From positions 62,001-126,000 of the forward strand of contig JBBRQC010000002.1 in NCBI GenBank assembly GCA_038227135.1: a DNA stretch of 64,000 bases, in the 5' to 3' direction. Every line of letters starts with the position of its first letter. Position 1 is the first letter of the stretch. Both the position numbers and the translations under genes were made by a program. Source of the DNA: UBA4720 sp038227135 (GTDB lineage: Bacteria; Gemmatimonadota; Gemmatimonadetes; Gemmatimonadales; Gemmatimonadaceae). Under the pieces are notes generated by a model. It was not told the DNA's origin and did not search any database. It worked only from the letters and a program-made list of their open reading frames with translations. This document shows positions 28,986 to 37,613 of the stretch, one piece after another.

Positions 28986-30047
28986 CTATCCGCCGGCTAT
29001 CAAATCCGCTGCCATCGCGGTGCCTTCCACACGCGCGCGAATCTTGGCGAAAGCCGTGTCCCGGCTCGTCGAAGTGTCATCGCTGAAGGGCGCGAATCCG
29101 CAATCATCGGTAGTCCCCAGACGCTCGATCGGAATGTACTTGGCGGCCTCGATTACGCGGTCGCGGACATCCTCGGGCGTGTCGACGCGCGGGTCAATAG
29201 GCGATACGACGCCGACAAAAACCTGTTGATCCGGCCGCATGTTCTCCTTGATGATCTTCAGCACCCGCACGCGATCTTTTTCACCGGCAAGGGCAACACA
29301 GAAGAAGCCTACATTGAGCTCGAACAGCAACGGCAGGAATTCGGCGTAGTCGACGTCGAAGCTGTGGGTCGAGTCGCGGTCGCCGCCGGGACAGGTGTGA
29401 ACCCCGATCACTTTGCGCTCTGCCCTGGAGAATCTTTCGAGGCCGAGGTTGTTCAGGTCGATGAACGTGCCGAGGAGGTCTCCCGACGGATCGATCTTCA
29501 TCGCGAGGCGCGCCTCGGTGAAGTCGATCTGCACCTTGGCGGCGCCTTGCGAAAGGCAGCCACGGATCTCCTTCTCATGCTCGCTCAGCAGATCCTCGAT
29601 GAATTCATCACGCGAGTAGCCGCGAATTTCGTCCGCCGGGTACATCAGGCTGAGTGCGGAGGGAGAAATCACGGCCTGCTTCAGCGGGCGGTGCGCGTAG
29701 CGGAGAGCTACGTCGAGGAAGTTGTAGGCGTACCGCTTGTAATGGAACGGCCCGCCGGTCAGGCGCGGCATGCGGCGCACGTGGCCTGCCGCGAAGGGAA
29801 TCTTGAATCCGTCCGGCGCGGTGTTGGCCAATCCCTGTACGGAGTAGGTCCAGAAGTTGTGGTACTTCCGCTGCTCACCGTCCGTGATGATGGGTGATCC
29901 GGTGTCCTCGAAGCGTTCGATGGTGTCCTTGACCGCTGCTTCGTAGAGCGGATCGAGCTTGGGATCGGAAAAATTATAGGCATCGACGACTTCGATCAGC
30001 TTCGCCGGTCGAGGGATGCTGCCTATCGGCTCTGTTGGGATACTCAT
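28986..30047 (-). CDS. Cobalamin-independent methionine synthase-like protein
   Basis: A 353-residue single-domain homologue of the MetE C-terminal barrel. Zinc-ligand motifs are HTCPGG (His217, Cys219) and TTDDCGF (Cys316). The phosphate/folate-side motif is GSIPRP and the substrate-side motif is DGEQRKYHNFW. Archaeal-type short MetE proteins transfer methyl groups to homocysteine from unknown donors; members outside methionine synthesis also exist. It is encoded directly before a histidine kinase, which is unusual for a housekeeping methionine synthase. Confidence 0.82.
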   Translation of the reverse strand: MSIPTEPIGSIPRPAKLIEVVDAYNFSDPKLDPLYEAAVKDTIERFEDTGSPIITDGEQRKYHNFWTYSVQGLANTAPDGFKIPFAAGHVRRMPRLTGGPFHYKRYAYNFLDVALRYAHRPLKQAVISPSALSLMYPADEIRGYSRDEFIEDLLSEHEKEIRGCLSQGAAKVQIDFTEARLAMKIDPSGDLLGTFIDLNNLGLERFSRAERKVIGVHTCPGGDRDSTHSFDVDYAEFLPLLFELNVGFFCVALAGEKDRVRVLKIIKENMRPDQQVFVGVVSPIDPRVDTPEDVRDRVIEAAKYIPIERLGTTDDCGFAPFSDDTSTSRDTAFAKIRARVEGTAMAADLIAGG

Positions 30048-30271
30048 CTATTCATTTGGTCCTGAAAAGAATGCAGGCCAACGGAGATGGTTGATCGATC
30101 GACGTGGCTAGTCGATTTGGATGTCGCCCTTCATGCCTGTTAATCTGATGTTGGATGTACGCACGAGGCTAGTCAAATGTTCAGGCGACCTGAGTATACA
30201 GGGTTGTCACCTAGGAGTGCCTAAACCCGTACAAATGACGAAGAAATGAGACTGAAAAACGGCCTGCCGGC
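30048..30271. other. Intergenic region downstream of the first pilin
   Basis: About 220 bp holding the promoter of the MetE-like gene. I see no riboswitch-like structure or small gene. The pilin terminator adjoins it. Confidence 0.35.
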
Positions 30272-30302
30272 AAAGAAAAACGGGGCGTCTTTCGACGCCC
30301 CG
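30272..30302 (-). terminator. Rho-independent terminator of the first pilin gene
   Basis: Minus strand: CGGGGCGTC and GACGCCCCG around a GAAA loop, followed by TTTTTCTTTG. The stem core is identical to the terminators at 49908 and 59382. Confidence 0.9.
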
Positions 30303-30327
30303 CCTTTCTTAGACCAGGTTGGTCTGA

Positions 30328-30690
30328 TTAGACGCAGGTGATTACACCGGGGGTGGTCACACCTGAATCGCAAGCTTTCGCCGACAGAGTGTGCGAAGCC
30401 GTCGCGGTCCATGCGGGCGGCGGGCCGACAACTGCGGTCGCCGTCACGGTTACGTCCTTAGAAGGCGTGAAGCCCTGGGCCGAACCGTTGCCTGAGAAGT
30501 ACGCGCCGTTGTTGTCGGCGGCATACTGCTCTTCATACGTCGCGAGGTTACGAAGGTCGGACTTCATCGCGGCGACATACGCCTTGTCCTTCGTGTTCGC
30601 AAACTTCGGAATCGCAATCGCGGCAAGAATGCCGATGATGACGACCACGATCAGAAGCTCGATAAGAGTAAAACCCTTTTTGTTGCTCAT
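30328..30690 (-). CDS. Type IV pilin (prepilin), copy 1
   Basis: A 120-residue class III prepilin. The leader MSNKKG is cut before Phe7 (KKG/FTLIE), with the conserved Glu at mature position 5 and the hydrophobic assembly helix LLIVVVIIGILAAIAIP. A Cys pair near the C-terminus (KACDSGVTTPGVITC) likely forms the D-loop disulfide. It would form a pilus or pseudopilus after cleavage by PilD, which is not encoded here. A GGGAG ribosome site lies 9 nt upstream. A second, nearly identical gene is at 59433. Confidence 0.93.
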   Translation of the reverse strand: MSNKKGFTLIELLIVVVIIGILAAIAIPKFANTKDKAYVAAMKSDLRNLATYEEQYAADNNGAYFSGNGSAQGFTPSKDVTVTATAVVGPPPAWTATASHTLSAKACDSGVTTPGVITCV

Positions 30691-30905
30691 TTTGTTCTCC
30701 CGAAGCGTTAGGAATTCGATGGCTGCTTTCGCGGCCTCATGTCATAGACTGGGTACTGGCACCTGTTGCAACGGCTTGTAAAGGCAATGGCCGCTCCAGA
30801 GCGCCGCCCGTGGCTAAGTCATTATCCTTCAACGACTTCCGGCTCGCACTCTGGAGGGGTCCCTGGCTCCCGGCTACCGCATTTTGCGACTGGCGCCGCA
30901 ACGTG

Positions 30906-30977
30906 CAATAGGTCGGTACCGACGCTTTTCTCTGAGGAACTCAATAGGTCGGTGCCGACGCTTCTCTCGGAGGGCTT
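30906..30977. repeat. Two 36-bp tandem repeats with a 12-bp palindrome
   Basis: Two direct copies start at 30906 and 30942. Each contains GTCGGTACCGAC (30912-30923, perfect palindrome) or GTCGGTGCCGAC (30948-30959). The rest of the 30691-31056 intergenic region shows no gene I trust; a 129-codon frame crosses it but runs into the PP2C gene on the other strand. Two palindromes 36 bp apart could be operator sites. Confidence 0.6.
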
Positions 30978-31056
30978 GGACCGGCTGGACCGCGACCTGT
31001 GGAACTGTCAGCGGCTTGGTTGGGGTGAGGCTAACCTGGAAACACGACGAAGAGCT

Positions 31057-31923
31057 TCAACTGTCCAGCGATGTTTCACCAACCTTGGCGACAGCTCTAC
31101 CGACGGTGATGGTGATGTTGTCGGCGCCACCCCCATCCAGCGCGTCCTGAAGTAAATCCTCGCAGACCTGGTGCGCGGATGTCATCGCGCCGAGTCGTGC
31201 CGCGATGCGCTCGTCGGAAACGTGCCTGGTCAGTCCATCGCTGCACAGCAGATGTATCGTCGACCACGAGTTGGGAAGGCGCTTGACGACGGGTGCGGTC
31301 TGATGCCCGCCGATGGAGCTCGACAGCATATTCGACAGCGGCGACTTTCCCGCGACAATCGACTTGGCGAAGACACCGCTGTCGAGGAGCTCCTGCGCCA
31401 TCGTCTGGTCGCGCGAGATCTGGATCAGTTTGCCATCGCGGTACTGGTAGTAGCGGGAGTCCCCGACCTGCAGGAGATAGCACCATGGCCATACACCGAT
31501 CCAGAGAGTAAGCGTGGTCGCCATCCCGCGCGAATCGGGGTGTGCCGCCCCACGCTCGATCACTGCATGGTGGCTCTTCATCGCGCCGGCTTCGAGGGCG
31601 CGCGTGAAATCGGAGTCGCCGGTGTCGGCGCTGTAATAGCAGCGGACGCCCTCGGTGATGTACTGCGTCAGCTCCTCGAGAGCGAGCCGGCTGGCGATTT
31701 CTCCCTTCTGCCCACCGCCCACGCCGTCCGCGACCATCATCATCGAAGCGATCCGCTCCTCGGCCACTGGAATCTCGGCGAGGTCGGGCAGGCTCGACTG
31801 CTTTACGTGAAACCGCTGCCGCAACTGACCAATGAGAAAGTGGTCCTGGTTGGATGAGCGGACCAGCCCCTGGTGGGTCAGGCCAAAGGAATCGATTTCC
31901 TCGTCCCGCGGCTTGCGAAACAT
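31057..31923 (-). CDS. PP2C-type Ser/Thr protein phosphatase
   Basis: A 288-residue metal-dependent phosphatase. The motifs are TNQGLVR-like THQGLVRSSNQDHF, MMMVADGVGGG, GDSRYYQYRDG, LLCSDGLTRHV and GGGADNITITV. The metal-binding aspartates are in place. It probably counters the Ser/Thr kinases found at 43436 and 53588, though it is not co-transcribed with either. Confidence 0.93.
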   Translation of the reverse strand: MFRKPRDEEIDSFGLTHQGLVRSSNQDHFLIGQLRQRFHVKQSSLPDLAEIPVAEERIASMMMVADGVGGGQKGEIASRLALEELTQYITEGVRCYYSADTGDSDFTRALEAGAMKSHHAVIERGAAHPDSRGMATTLTLWIGVWPWCYLLQVGDSRYYQYRDGKLIQISRDQTMAQELLDSGVFAKSIVAGKSPLSNMLSSSIGGHQTAPVVKRLPNSWSTIHLLCSDGLTRHVSDERIAARLGAMTSAHQVCEDLLQDALDGGGADNITITVGRAVAKVGETSLDS

Positions 31924-31975
31924 TCCTCAGAGCTAGCCCAAGAACGGCCCTACGGCAAGAACGGCAATCGAGACA

Positions 31976-32002
31976 GCCGGCCCGGGATTGTCGCGGGCCG
32001 GC
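31976..32002 (-). terminator. GC-rich hairpin after the CARDB gene
   Basis: A 9-bp perfect stem (GCCGGCCCG with CGGGCCGGC) lies just beyond the stop of the gene at 32017. There is no T-run, so termination is likely but may need Rho. Confidence 0.5.
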
Positions 32003-32016
32003 GGTTGTTGCAGGCG

Positions 32017-32847
32017 CTACAGTTTCTTGTCTACCAGGTTGTTGGTCTCGTCCAGCTCATCAACGTGGTGATTTATGTCGAGATAGACTCTCACCCACGT
32101 GTTGGTGAACGACGCCTGGTCGCCGCCCGACCTGAAGACGTAGGTCGCGCCGGGCGCCAAAGCCGGAATCTCATGCATCGGGACCATCTCGGGCCAGCCC
32201 GTTGGTCCGGGAAACGAGTTGATAGCAGTTCCCCACGCCTGAAATGCCGGAGCAGGTGCGTTCCCTTGATTGATGACCGTGATTTTTACCCGGTACGTCT
32301 CACCGGCTACGCCCGACCTTTCCCGCTCGATGCTTTTCACCGCCAGATCCGGACACGGCCGCGCGACTGAGACGGCGGCGGAATTGTTGTCATCGTGGAG
32401 TTCCGGGACGACATTTGCGGGATCGACAACGATCCTGATGTCGCGCATCTCCTTGCACTTGGCAACGTTCGACACCGGCGTCACGGCGAACGGGTGCATC
32501 TCGTGCCCGCCCAGACTCGCCTGGTAAACGGACTGCAGCAACGCGCCGCCGACGTAGATATCGATCTTTATCGGGGGAGTGGTGATGCTCGCACTCGCCG
32601 CCGTGAACTTGTCGGCGTTGTTGATGTTGATGCTGCCGCGGTTCTGAAGGGTGAAGACGATTTGGCCGAGACCCGACAGGCCGACGTCCTTGACGGTAAG
32701 ATCCGCCGCCGTTTTCAGTCGCGTCTCTTCGAGGGTGGTGATGGGATCATGCGCGATCACCACCGCACGCCCTACCTGAGCTCTTACTTGTGACATCGGA
32801 AGACTGATGCCCAGGATGAAACACCGCAGGAATGTCGACCTAGTCAT
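32017..32847 (-). CDS. Secreted protein with two CARDB domains
   Basis: A 276-residue exported protein. The start at 32847 has AAGGAGAGG in ideal position and gives a signal peptide ending SQVRAQ. Two Ig-like CARDB modules follow; each ends in the family hallmark (DPANVVPELHDDNNSA near 165 and DINHHVDELDETNNLV at the C-terminus). Such domains act as adhesive or spacer units. Nothing indicates an enzymatic function. Confidence 0.82.
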   Translation of the reverse strand: MTRSTFLRCFILGISLPMSQVRAQVGRAVVIAHDPITTLEETRLKTAADLTVKDVGLSGLGQIVFTLQNRGSININNADKFTAASASITTPPIKIDIYVGGALLQSVYQASLGGHEMHPFAVTPVSNVAKCKEMRDIRIVVDPANVVPELHDDNNSAAVSVARPCPDLAVKSIERERSGVAGETYRVKITVINQGNAPAPAFQAWGTAINSFPGPTGWPEMVPMHEIPALAPGATYVFRSGGDQASFTNTWVRVYLDINHHVDELDETNNLVDKKL

Positions 32848-32997
32848 CGCCTCTCCTTTTGTCGTTATGCCGCCCGTGAAACAACGTTGATGAGTTCCCG
32901 CAGGGCGGTGGACGTTACATCGGATGACGAATGGACTAGATCGGCTGGCAGACGTCTGATGTCTGCGTGAGGGGGCAAACGGCGTGCCCTTTGTCAC

Positions 32998-35118
32998 TTA
33001 CCGGCCAGCCATCCCCACGGCGTCGAGCATGAAGGCGTACCTAAACGCCCTCTCTCTCAGGACGTCGTACCGCCCGGAAGACCCACCATGCCCGCCAGCC
33101 ATGTTGACCTTGAGCAGAAGCGGGTTCGAATCCGTCTTCATGGCTCTCAACTTCGCCACCCACTTGACTGGCTCCCAGTACCCGACCTGAGAGTCGTTCA
33201 ACGATGTAGTGACGAGCATCCACGGGTACGCCTTGCGCTCGACGTTGTCGTACGGAGAGTAGGTCCGCATGTAGGCGTACTGGTCGGCAAGGTGGGGGTC
33301 GCCCCACTGCTGCCACTCCTGCGCGGTGAGCGGGATCGACGCGTCCATCATCGTGTTGATCACGTCGACGAACGGCACGTCGGCCACGACTGCGTGAAAG
33401 AGGTCGGGACGCATATTGGTGATGGCGCCCATGAGCAGTCCGCCGGCGCTGCCACCGTTCGCGATCAGACGATTCTTGTTCGTGTACTTGTTGTCGACGA
33501 GATACTGCGCGACATCGATGAAGTCGAAGAACGTGTTTTTCTTCTTCATCATCTTTCCTTCGTCGTACCACGCCCGGCCCATCTCCTGCCCACCGCGGAT
33601 GTGCGCGATCGCGTAAGCGAAGCCGCGATCTACCAGGCTCAACACTCCGGAGTTGAAGCCCGCCTCTGTAGTAGCGCCGTACGAGCCGTAGGCGTAGAGG
33701 AGCAACGGGTGCGTCCCATCCTGTTTCCATCCTTTGCGCACGATCATCGACACCGGGACGTGCGCCCCATCGCGCGCCGTCACCATGAACCGCTTGACCT
33801 CGTAGCGCGAAGCGTCGTACCCCGGAACTTCGAGTCGTTTCTTCAGCTCGCGCTGTCTGGTCGCCATGTTGTAGTCGTACGTCGACGGCGCCGTGATCAG
33901 GGAGTTGTAGGAGAATCTCAGCAGGCGCGCATCGAACTCTGCGTTTTGCGTCGGGCTGACCGCGTACGCCAGCTCGGGGAATGTTATGTAGTGGACGTCG
34001 TTGGTCTTGAGATCGATGACGCGCAGCCGCCGCAGTCCGCCCGAGCGTTCGACGACGACGAGATTGTTCCTGAACGGCTCCAGGTATTCGATGAACACGG
34101 AATCAGAGGCCGGGATCATATCCAGCCAGTTTCCGCCCGCCACCTGATCGATGGGAATCCGCTGAACTCTGAAGTTCCGCGCGTTGTAGTTGGTGGTCAT
34201 GAGGAAGGCGCCGTCGATGTCGTCGATCTGGTACTCGACGTTCGGACTGCGCGCGACAATGATCTGCGGCGCGTAAGTGGGATTCGCGGTGGGGATCATT
34301 CGCCACTCCGATGACGTGTATCCGTCATCGGAGATGTATATGTACCTTCCGCTTCTCGAGCGAGTGACGTTCGGTTCATTGAGCACGTTGTCTTCCTGCA
34401 ACACTTTGAGATCGCTCGATCTCGGCGTCCCCAGGACGTGCCGCCACACCGCGTTCGCCCGTCGCGCCGAGTCGGCGGTCTGATAGAAGAGGACCGTGTC
34501 GTTCGCCCACGCGACCGAGGGAACCACAGCTGAGATCGAATCGCCAAGCACCCGATCCGTCCCCAGGTCCTTGACGTAGAGAGTGTAGACGCGGAGCGCG
34601 GTGGTGTCGTGTAGGTAGGCCACTCGTGATCCGCTGGGATTCACAGCGATCGAGCTGACACCGTTAAACTTCTTTCCCGCGCCGAGGATGTTCTCGTCGA
34701 GCACCACTTCTTCTGGAGCGTTGAGCGACCCCTTCTTGCGGAGGTGGATCGGGTAACTCTTTCCTTTCTCGGTGCGGTTGTAGTACCAGTAGCCGTGGTC
34801 GAGGTAGGGGACGGAGATGTCCGTCTCCTTGATGCGGGAGAGCATCTCGTCGTAGAGCTTTTTCTGGAGCGCCTCGGTGTGCTTCATCCGCAGGGCGGTG
34901 TACGCATTCTCCGCCTCGAGGTAGGAGATCGCCTGCGGGTCGGCCTTGTTGCGGATCCAGAAGTAGTTGTCGGTACGGACTTCGCCATGCAGGGTGTCGA
35001 TGCGCGGAATGATGCGCGCGACTGGCGGAGTGACGGCTTGCGCCGCGAGGCGCGACACAGATGTCCCTACTATAGGTAGGATTGCGAGGGAGTGGGCGAG
35101 AAGACGGAGATGGCGCAT
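32998..35118 (-). CDS. ptrB: Oligopeptidase B-like S9 peptidase, secreted
   Basis: A 706-residue serine peptidase with a signal peptide (ending RLAAQA), which classic cytoplasmic oligopeptidase B lacks. A seven-bladed propeller precedes the hydrolase domain. The triad is Ser near 556 (GGSAGGLLMG), Asp near 642 (SLNDSQVGYWEP) and His near 678 (GGHGGSSGRYD). It would cut short peptides after basic residues in the periplasm. It is divergent from the his operon. Confidence 0.92.
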   Translation of the reverse strand: MRHLRLLAHSLAILPIVGTSVSRLAAQAVTPPVARIIPRIDTLHGEVRTDNYFWIRNKADPQAISYLEAENAYTALRMKHTEALQKKLYDEMLSRIKETDISVPYLDHGYWYYNRTEKGKSYPIHLRKKGSLNAPEEVVLDENILGAGKKFNGVSSIAVNPSGSRVAYLHDTTALRVYTLYVKDLGTDRVLGDSISAVVPSVAWANDTVLFYQTADSARRANAVWRHVLGTPRSSDLKVLQEDNVLNEPNVTRSRSGRYIYISDDGYTSSEWRMIPTANPTYAPQIIVARSPNVEYQIDDIDGAFLMTTNYNARNFRVQRIPIDQVAGGNWLDMIPASDSVFIEYLEPFRNNLVVVERSGGLRRLRVIDLKTNDVHYITFPELAYAVSPTQNAEFDARLLRFSYNSLITAPSTYDYNMATRQRELKKRLEVPGYDASRYEVKRFMVTARDGAHVPVSMIVRKGWKQDGTHPLLLYAYGSYGATTEAGFNSGVLSLVDRGFAYAIAHIRGGQEMGRAWYDEGKMMKKKNTFFDFIDVAQYLVDNKYTNKNRLIANGGSAGGLLMGAITNMRPDLFHAVVADVPFVDVINTMMDASIPLTAQEWQQWGDPHLADQYAYMRTYSPYDNVERKAYPWMLVTTSLNDSQVGYWEPVKWVAKLRAMKTDSNPLLLKVNMAGGHGGSSGRYDVLRERAFRYAFMLDAVGMAGR

Positions 35119-35263
35119 GGAGGCCTCTAACGGGACGTCAATGAAGGCGTTGAGTGGCTTTGTTTTATCCCCGCGGCGGCTCGACTGTCAATGGCGTCAG
35201 TTGCCACGTCCAGTTGCACTAGTCCGTTGCGCCGCGCCTGCCAATCATTTACCATTGGATACA
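35119..35263 (+). promoter_or_regulatory. Upstream region of the his leader with a weak promoter candidate
   Basis: TTGCGC (35227-35232), a 17-nt spacer and TACCAT (35250-35255) could drive the his operon. Transcription would then start close to the leader ATG at 35264, as also seen for the phe leader. A better -10 match (TACAAT, 35260-35265) overlaps the ATG but lacks a -35. The promoter call is therefore tentative. Confidence 0.3.
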
Positions 35264-35356
35264 ATGACGTTCACGTTCACTTCCATCCGCCATGCGCACA
35301 GCCACCACGGCCTCACGGGCCGCGGGGCGCTTTTGCGCGTGCACGTCAGACTATAG
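35264..35356 (+). CDS. hisL: His-rich leader peptide of the his operon
   Basis: A 30-codon frame (ATG to TAG) with His at positions 10, 12, 14, 15 and 27; the cluster reads RHAHSHH. Four His codons in six are far above chance. It ends 35 bp before a terminator hairpin and 84 bp before hisG. There is no clear ribosome site. The antiterminator strand lies just after the His cluster, as expected if ribosome stalling at His codons controls read-through. It plays the same role as the enteric HisL peptide but has a different sequence. Confidence 0.65.
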   Translation: MTFTFTSIRHAHSHHGLTGRGALLRVHVRL

Positions 35357-35424
35357 TCGACTAGTCAGACCCCACACACAGAGCTTCCGCAGCCCGTGCC
35401 TTCCATGGCCCGGGCTTTTTCGTT
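35314..35424 (+). promoter_or_regulatory. his operon attenuator: terminator with competing antiterminator
   Basis: The terminator pairs AGCCCG (35391-35396) with CGGGCT (35411-35416), with an inner CC/GG pair, and is followed by TTTTTCGTTTCT. The alternative pairs CACGGGC (35314-35320) with GCCCGTG (35392-35398), 7 bp perfect, which removes the terminator's 5' arm. The first strand directly follows the leader peptide's His codons (35291-35308). Starved ribosomes would pause there and allow the antiterminator to form. Confidence 0.65.
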
Positions 35425-35439
35425 TCTACCACTAATCTC

Positions 35440-36303
35440 ATGCTCAAAATCGCACTACCAAACAAAGGACGACTCGCTGACGACACGCGCGAGCTATTCG
35501 GGGACGCCGGACTTCCGGTGCGCACCCGGGGCGACCGCGCGCTCTCCGCTTCGCTGGGCGGCGAGTTCGAGGCGCTGTTCGTCCGCGCGCAGGACATCCC
35601 GGAATTCGTCGCCGACGGCGTGGCGGATGCGGGAGTCACTGGCTGGGACCTCGTTTGCGAAGCGGGACGGCGCGTGGAAGCGCGACTCGACCTCGGCTTC
35701 GGCGAGTGCCGTCTCGTCGCGGCGGCGCGTGAAGACAGCGTCATAACGAGTCTCGATGAGATCGCGGCCGGCACCAGGATCGCGACGTCGTTCCCGAACA
35801 TCACGCGGGACTTCTTCCAGGCGCGGGATCAGAACGTAGAAGTCGTGCCGATATCCGGCGCTGCGGAAATCGCGCCGCTCCTCGGCATCGCCGACATCAT
35901 CGTCGACATCACGTCGACCGGCTCCACGCTCAAGGTCAATGGACTGCGAGAGGTCGGCACGCTGCTGACGTCACGCGCGCAGCTGGTCACCCGTTGCGAT
36001 GCGGTGTTCGAGAGCGCGAAGAGCGAAGCGGTCGATTCGCTGATCATGGCGCTGGAGTCGGTCGTCCGTGCCCGTGGCACGCGCTACCTGATGGCGAACG
36101 TGCCCCGGCGATCACTCGAGGCGGTAAAGAAGATCATTCCCGGCATCAACGGCCCAACCGTGATCGATATCATGAATGGCGGCGATCGAGTTGCCGTGCA
36201 TGCCGTCGTTGATGCAGCGACCGTATACAAGACAATCGGCGCACTCAAGGCCCTCGATGCCAGCGGCATCCTCGTCACGCGAGTGGAGCGCCTGATGCCG
36301 TGA
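35440..36303 (+). CDS. hisG: ATP phosphoribosyltransferase, long form
   Basis: A 287-residue enzyme for the first step of histidine synthesis (ATP + PRPP). The N-terminal motif is LKIALPNKGRL, and the PRPP-side motif is ADIIVDITSTGSTLKVNGL. The C-terminal 75 residues (VPRRSLEAVKKIIPGINGPTV onward) are the ACT-like regulatory domain of the long form, so no HisZ partner is needed and feedback by histidine is expected. It is first in the nine-gene operon. Confidence 0.96.
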   Translation: MLKIALPNKGRLADDTRELFGDAGLPVRTRGDRALSASLGGEFEALFVRAQDIPEFVADGVADAGVTGWDLVCEAGRRVEARLDLGFGECRLVAAAREDSVITSLDEIAAGTRIATSFPNITRDFFQARDQNVEVVPISGAAEIAPLLGIADIIVDITSTGSTLKVNGLREVGTLLTSRAQLVTRCDAVFESAKSEAVDSLIMALESVVRARGTRYLMANVPRRSLEAVKKIIPGINGPTVIDIMNGGDRVAVHAVVDAATVYKTIGALKALDASGILVTRVERLMP

Positions 36304-37613
36304 CGGTCGCCGCGGAGAAATCGATCTTCAGGTATACCTCTGCCCTGGCGGACCTGTCGAAGCCGGAACGGGTGTCGCTCCTCGAGAGAACGAAACAGCT
36401 CGATGGCGAAGTTCGGGACCGCACAGCCGGCATCCTGCGCCGCGTTCGGGTCGACGGCGATCGCGCGTTGTTCGACATGGCTCGCGAATACGACGGCGTC
36501 GCGCTCGAGGGGCTCGAAGTTCCGAACGATGTCACACGAAGAGCGCTCGCAACTCTCGACCGCCGCGTTCGAGCAGCGCTGGAGCGCGCGGCCCGCAACA
36601 TCACCGCCGTGCACTCGGCGTCGCCACCGCAGGCAGTCGAGGTCGAGACGGAACCTGGAGTCATCGTTGGCAGGAGGCCGGACCCGTTGCAGTCCATCGG
36701 AATTTACGCGCCGGGCGGTCGTGCCTCCTACGCGAGCAGTGTGCTGATGGCCGCTGTTCCCGCACGGGCCGCTGGCGTTTCGCGGATCATTCTCTGCTCT
36801 CCGCCGCGCGCTGACGGTTACCCCGCCCCGGTGGTGCTGGCGGCGTGCGAAATCGCGGGTCTAGATCGCGTCTTCGCCGTGGGCGGCGCCGGCGCAATCG
36901 CGGCGATGGCGTACGGAACAGACGCAGTCCCCAGGGTCGATAAGATCGTCGGGCCCGGCAACGCCTACGTCGCCGAGGCCAAGCTTCAGGTGAGCAGAGA
37001 GGTTGGGATCGATTCGCCGGCTGGTCCGAGCGAGCTGATGATCATCTGCGACGAGAGCTCGGACAGCGAGACGACCGCAAGAGAAGTCGTCGCGCAGGCG
37101 GAGCACGATGTGGATGCGTGCGTCGTCGTCATTTCCCTCTCTCGCGACGCGCTCGGCGCCATCAGCGATGCGATAGCGAAGGAGACTGCCGCGTCGCCGC
37201 GGGCGGAAGTCGTGCGCAAGGCGCTGGAGCAGAACGGCGCGATGCTCTCCGCTGGTTCCGTAACCGAAGCTGTGAGTTTCGCCAACGAGTTCGCCCCCGA
37301 GCACTTGCTGCTGGCGGTGAGTGACGCCGAACGCCTTCTCCCCCAGATCCGGAACGCGGGTTCGGTATTTATAGGCGAGCAATCATCGGTGGTGTTCGGT
37401 GACTACATCACCGGCGGCAATCACATTCTTCCCACCGGTGGACTCGCGCGCAGCTACTCGGGACTTGGCCCGCTCGATTTTGTGCGCTGGACATACTACC
37501 AAAAGGTCAGTCGCGACGCAGCTCGACGTCTTTCCACCGATGCGGCGACTCTCGCCAACGCCGAAGGTCTGCCCGCTCACGCGCGAGCAGCACTGCGCTG
37601 GAGCGAACCGTGA
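36300..37613 (+). CDS. hisD: Histidinol dehydrogenase
   Basis: A 437-residue zinc enzyme making histidine from histidinol in two NAD-dependent steps. Motifs are SIGIYAPGGRASYASSVLM, VDKIVGPGNAYVAEAK, DSPAGPSELMIICDE and the catalytic EFAPEHLLL. The GTG start overlaps the hisG stop (GTGA). Confidence 0.96.
   Translation: MTVAAEKSIFRYTSALADLSKPERVSLLERTKQLDGEVRDRTAGILRRVRVDGDRALFDMAREYDGVALEGLEVPNDVTRRALATLDRRVRAALERAARNITAVHSASPPQAVEVETEPGVIVGRRPDPLQSIGIYAPGGRASYASSVLMAAVPARAAGVSRIILCSPPRADGYPAPVVLAACEIAGLDRVFAVGGAGAIAAMAYGTDAVPRVDKIVGPGNAYVAEAKLQVSREVGIDSPAGPSELMIICDESSDSETTAREVVAQAEHDVDACVVVISLSRDALGAISDAIAKETAASPRAEVVRKALEQNGAMLSAGSVTEAVSFANEFAPEHLLLAVSDAERLLPQIRNAGSVFIGEQSSVVFGDYITGGNHILPTGGLARSYSGLGPLDFVRWTYYQKVSRDAARRLSTDAATLANAEGLPAHARAALRWSEP

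Noticed and set aside
28152..29897. A 581-codon plus-strand frame spanning the histidine kinase and MetE-like genes
   Set aside because: It runs antisense across two well-supported genes and shows no recognisable motifs.
30766..31155. A 129-codon plus-strand frame with a repeated RSVPTLFSEEL segment
   Set aside because: The repeat is a by-product of the 36-bp DNA repeat, and the frame overlaps the PP2C gene end; no ribosome site.
35119..35439. T-box riboswitch before hisG
   Set aside because: No T-box sequence or specifier stem is seen; the His-rich peptide with a short antiterminator explains the region better.
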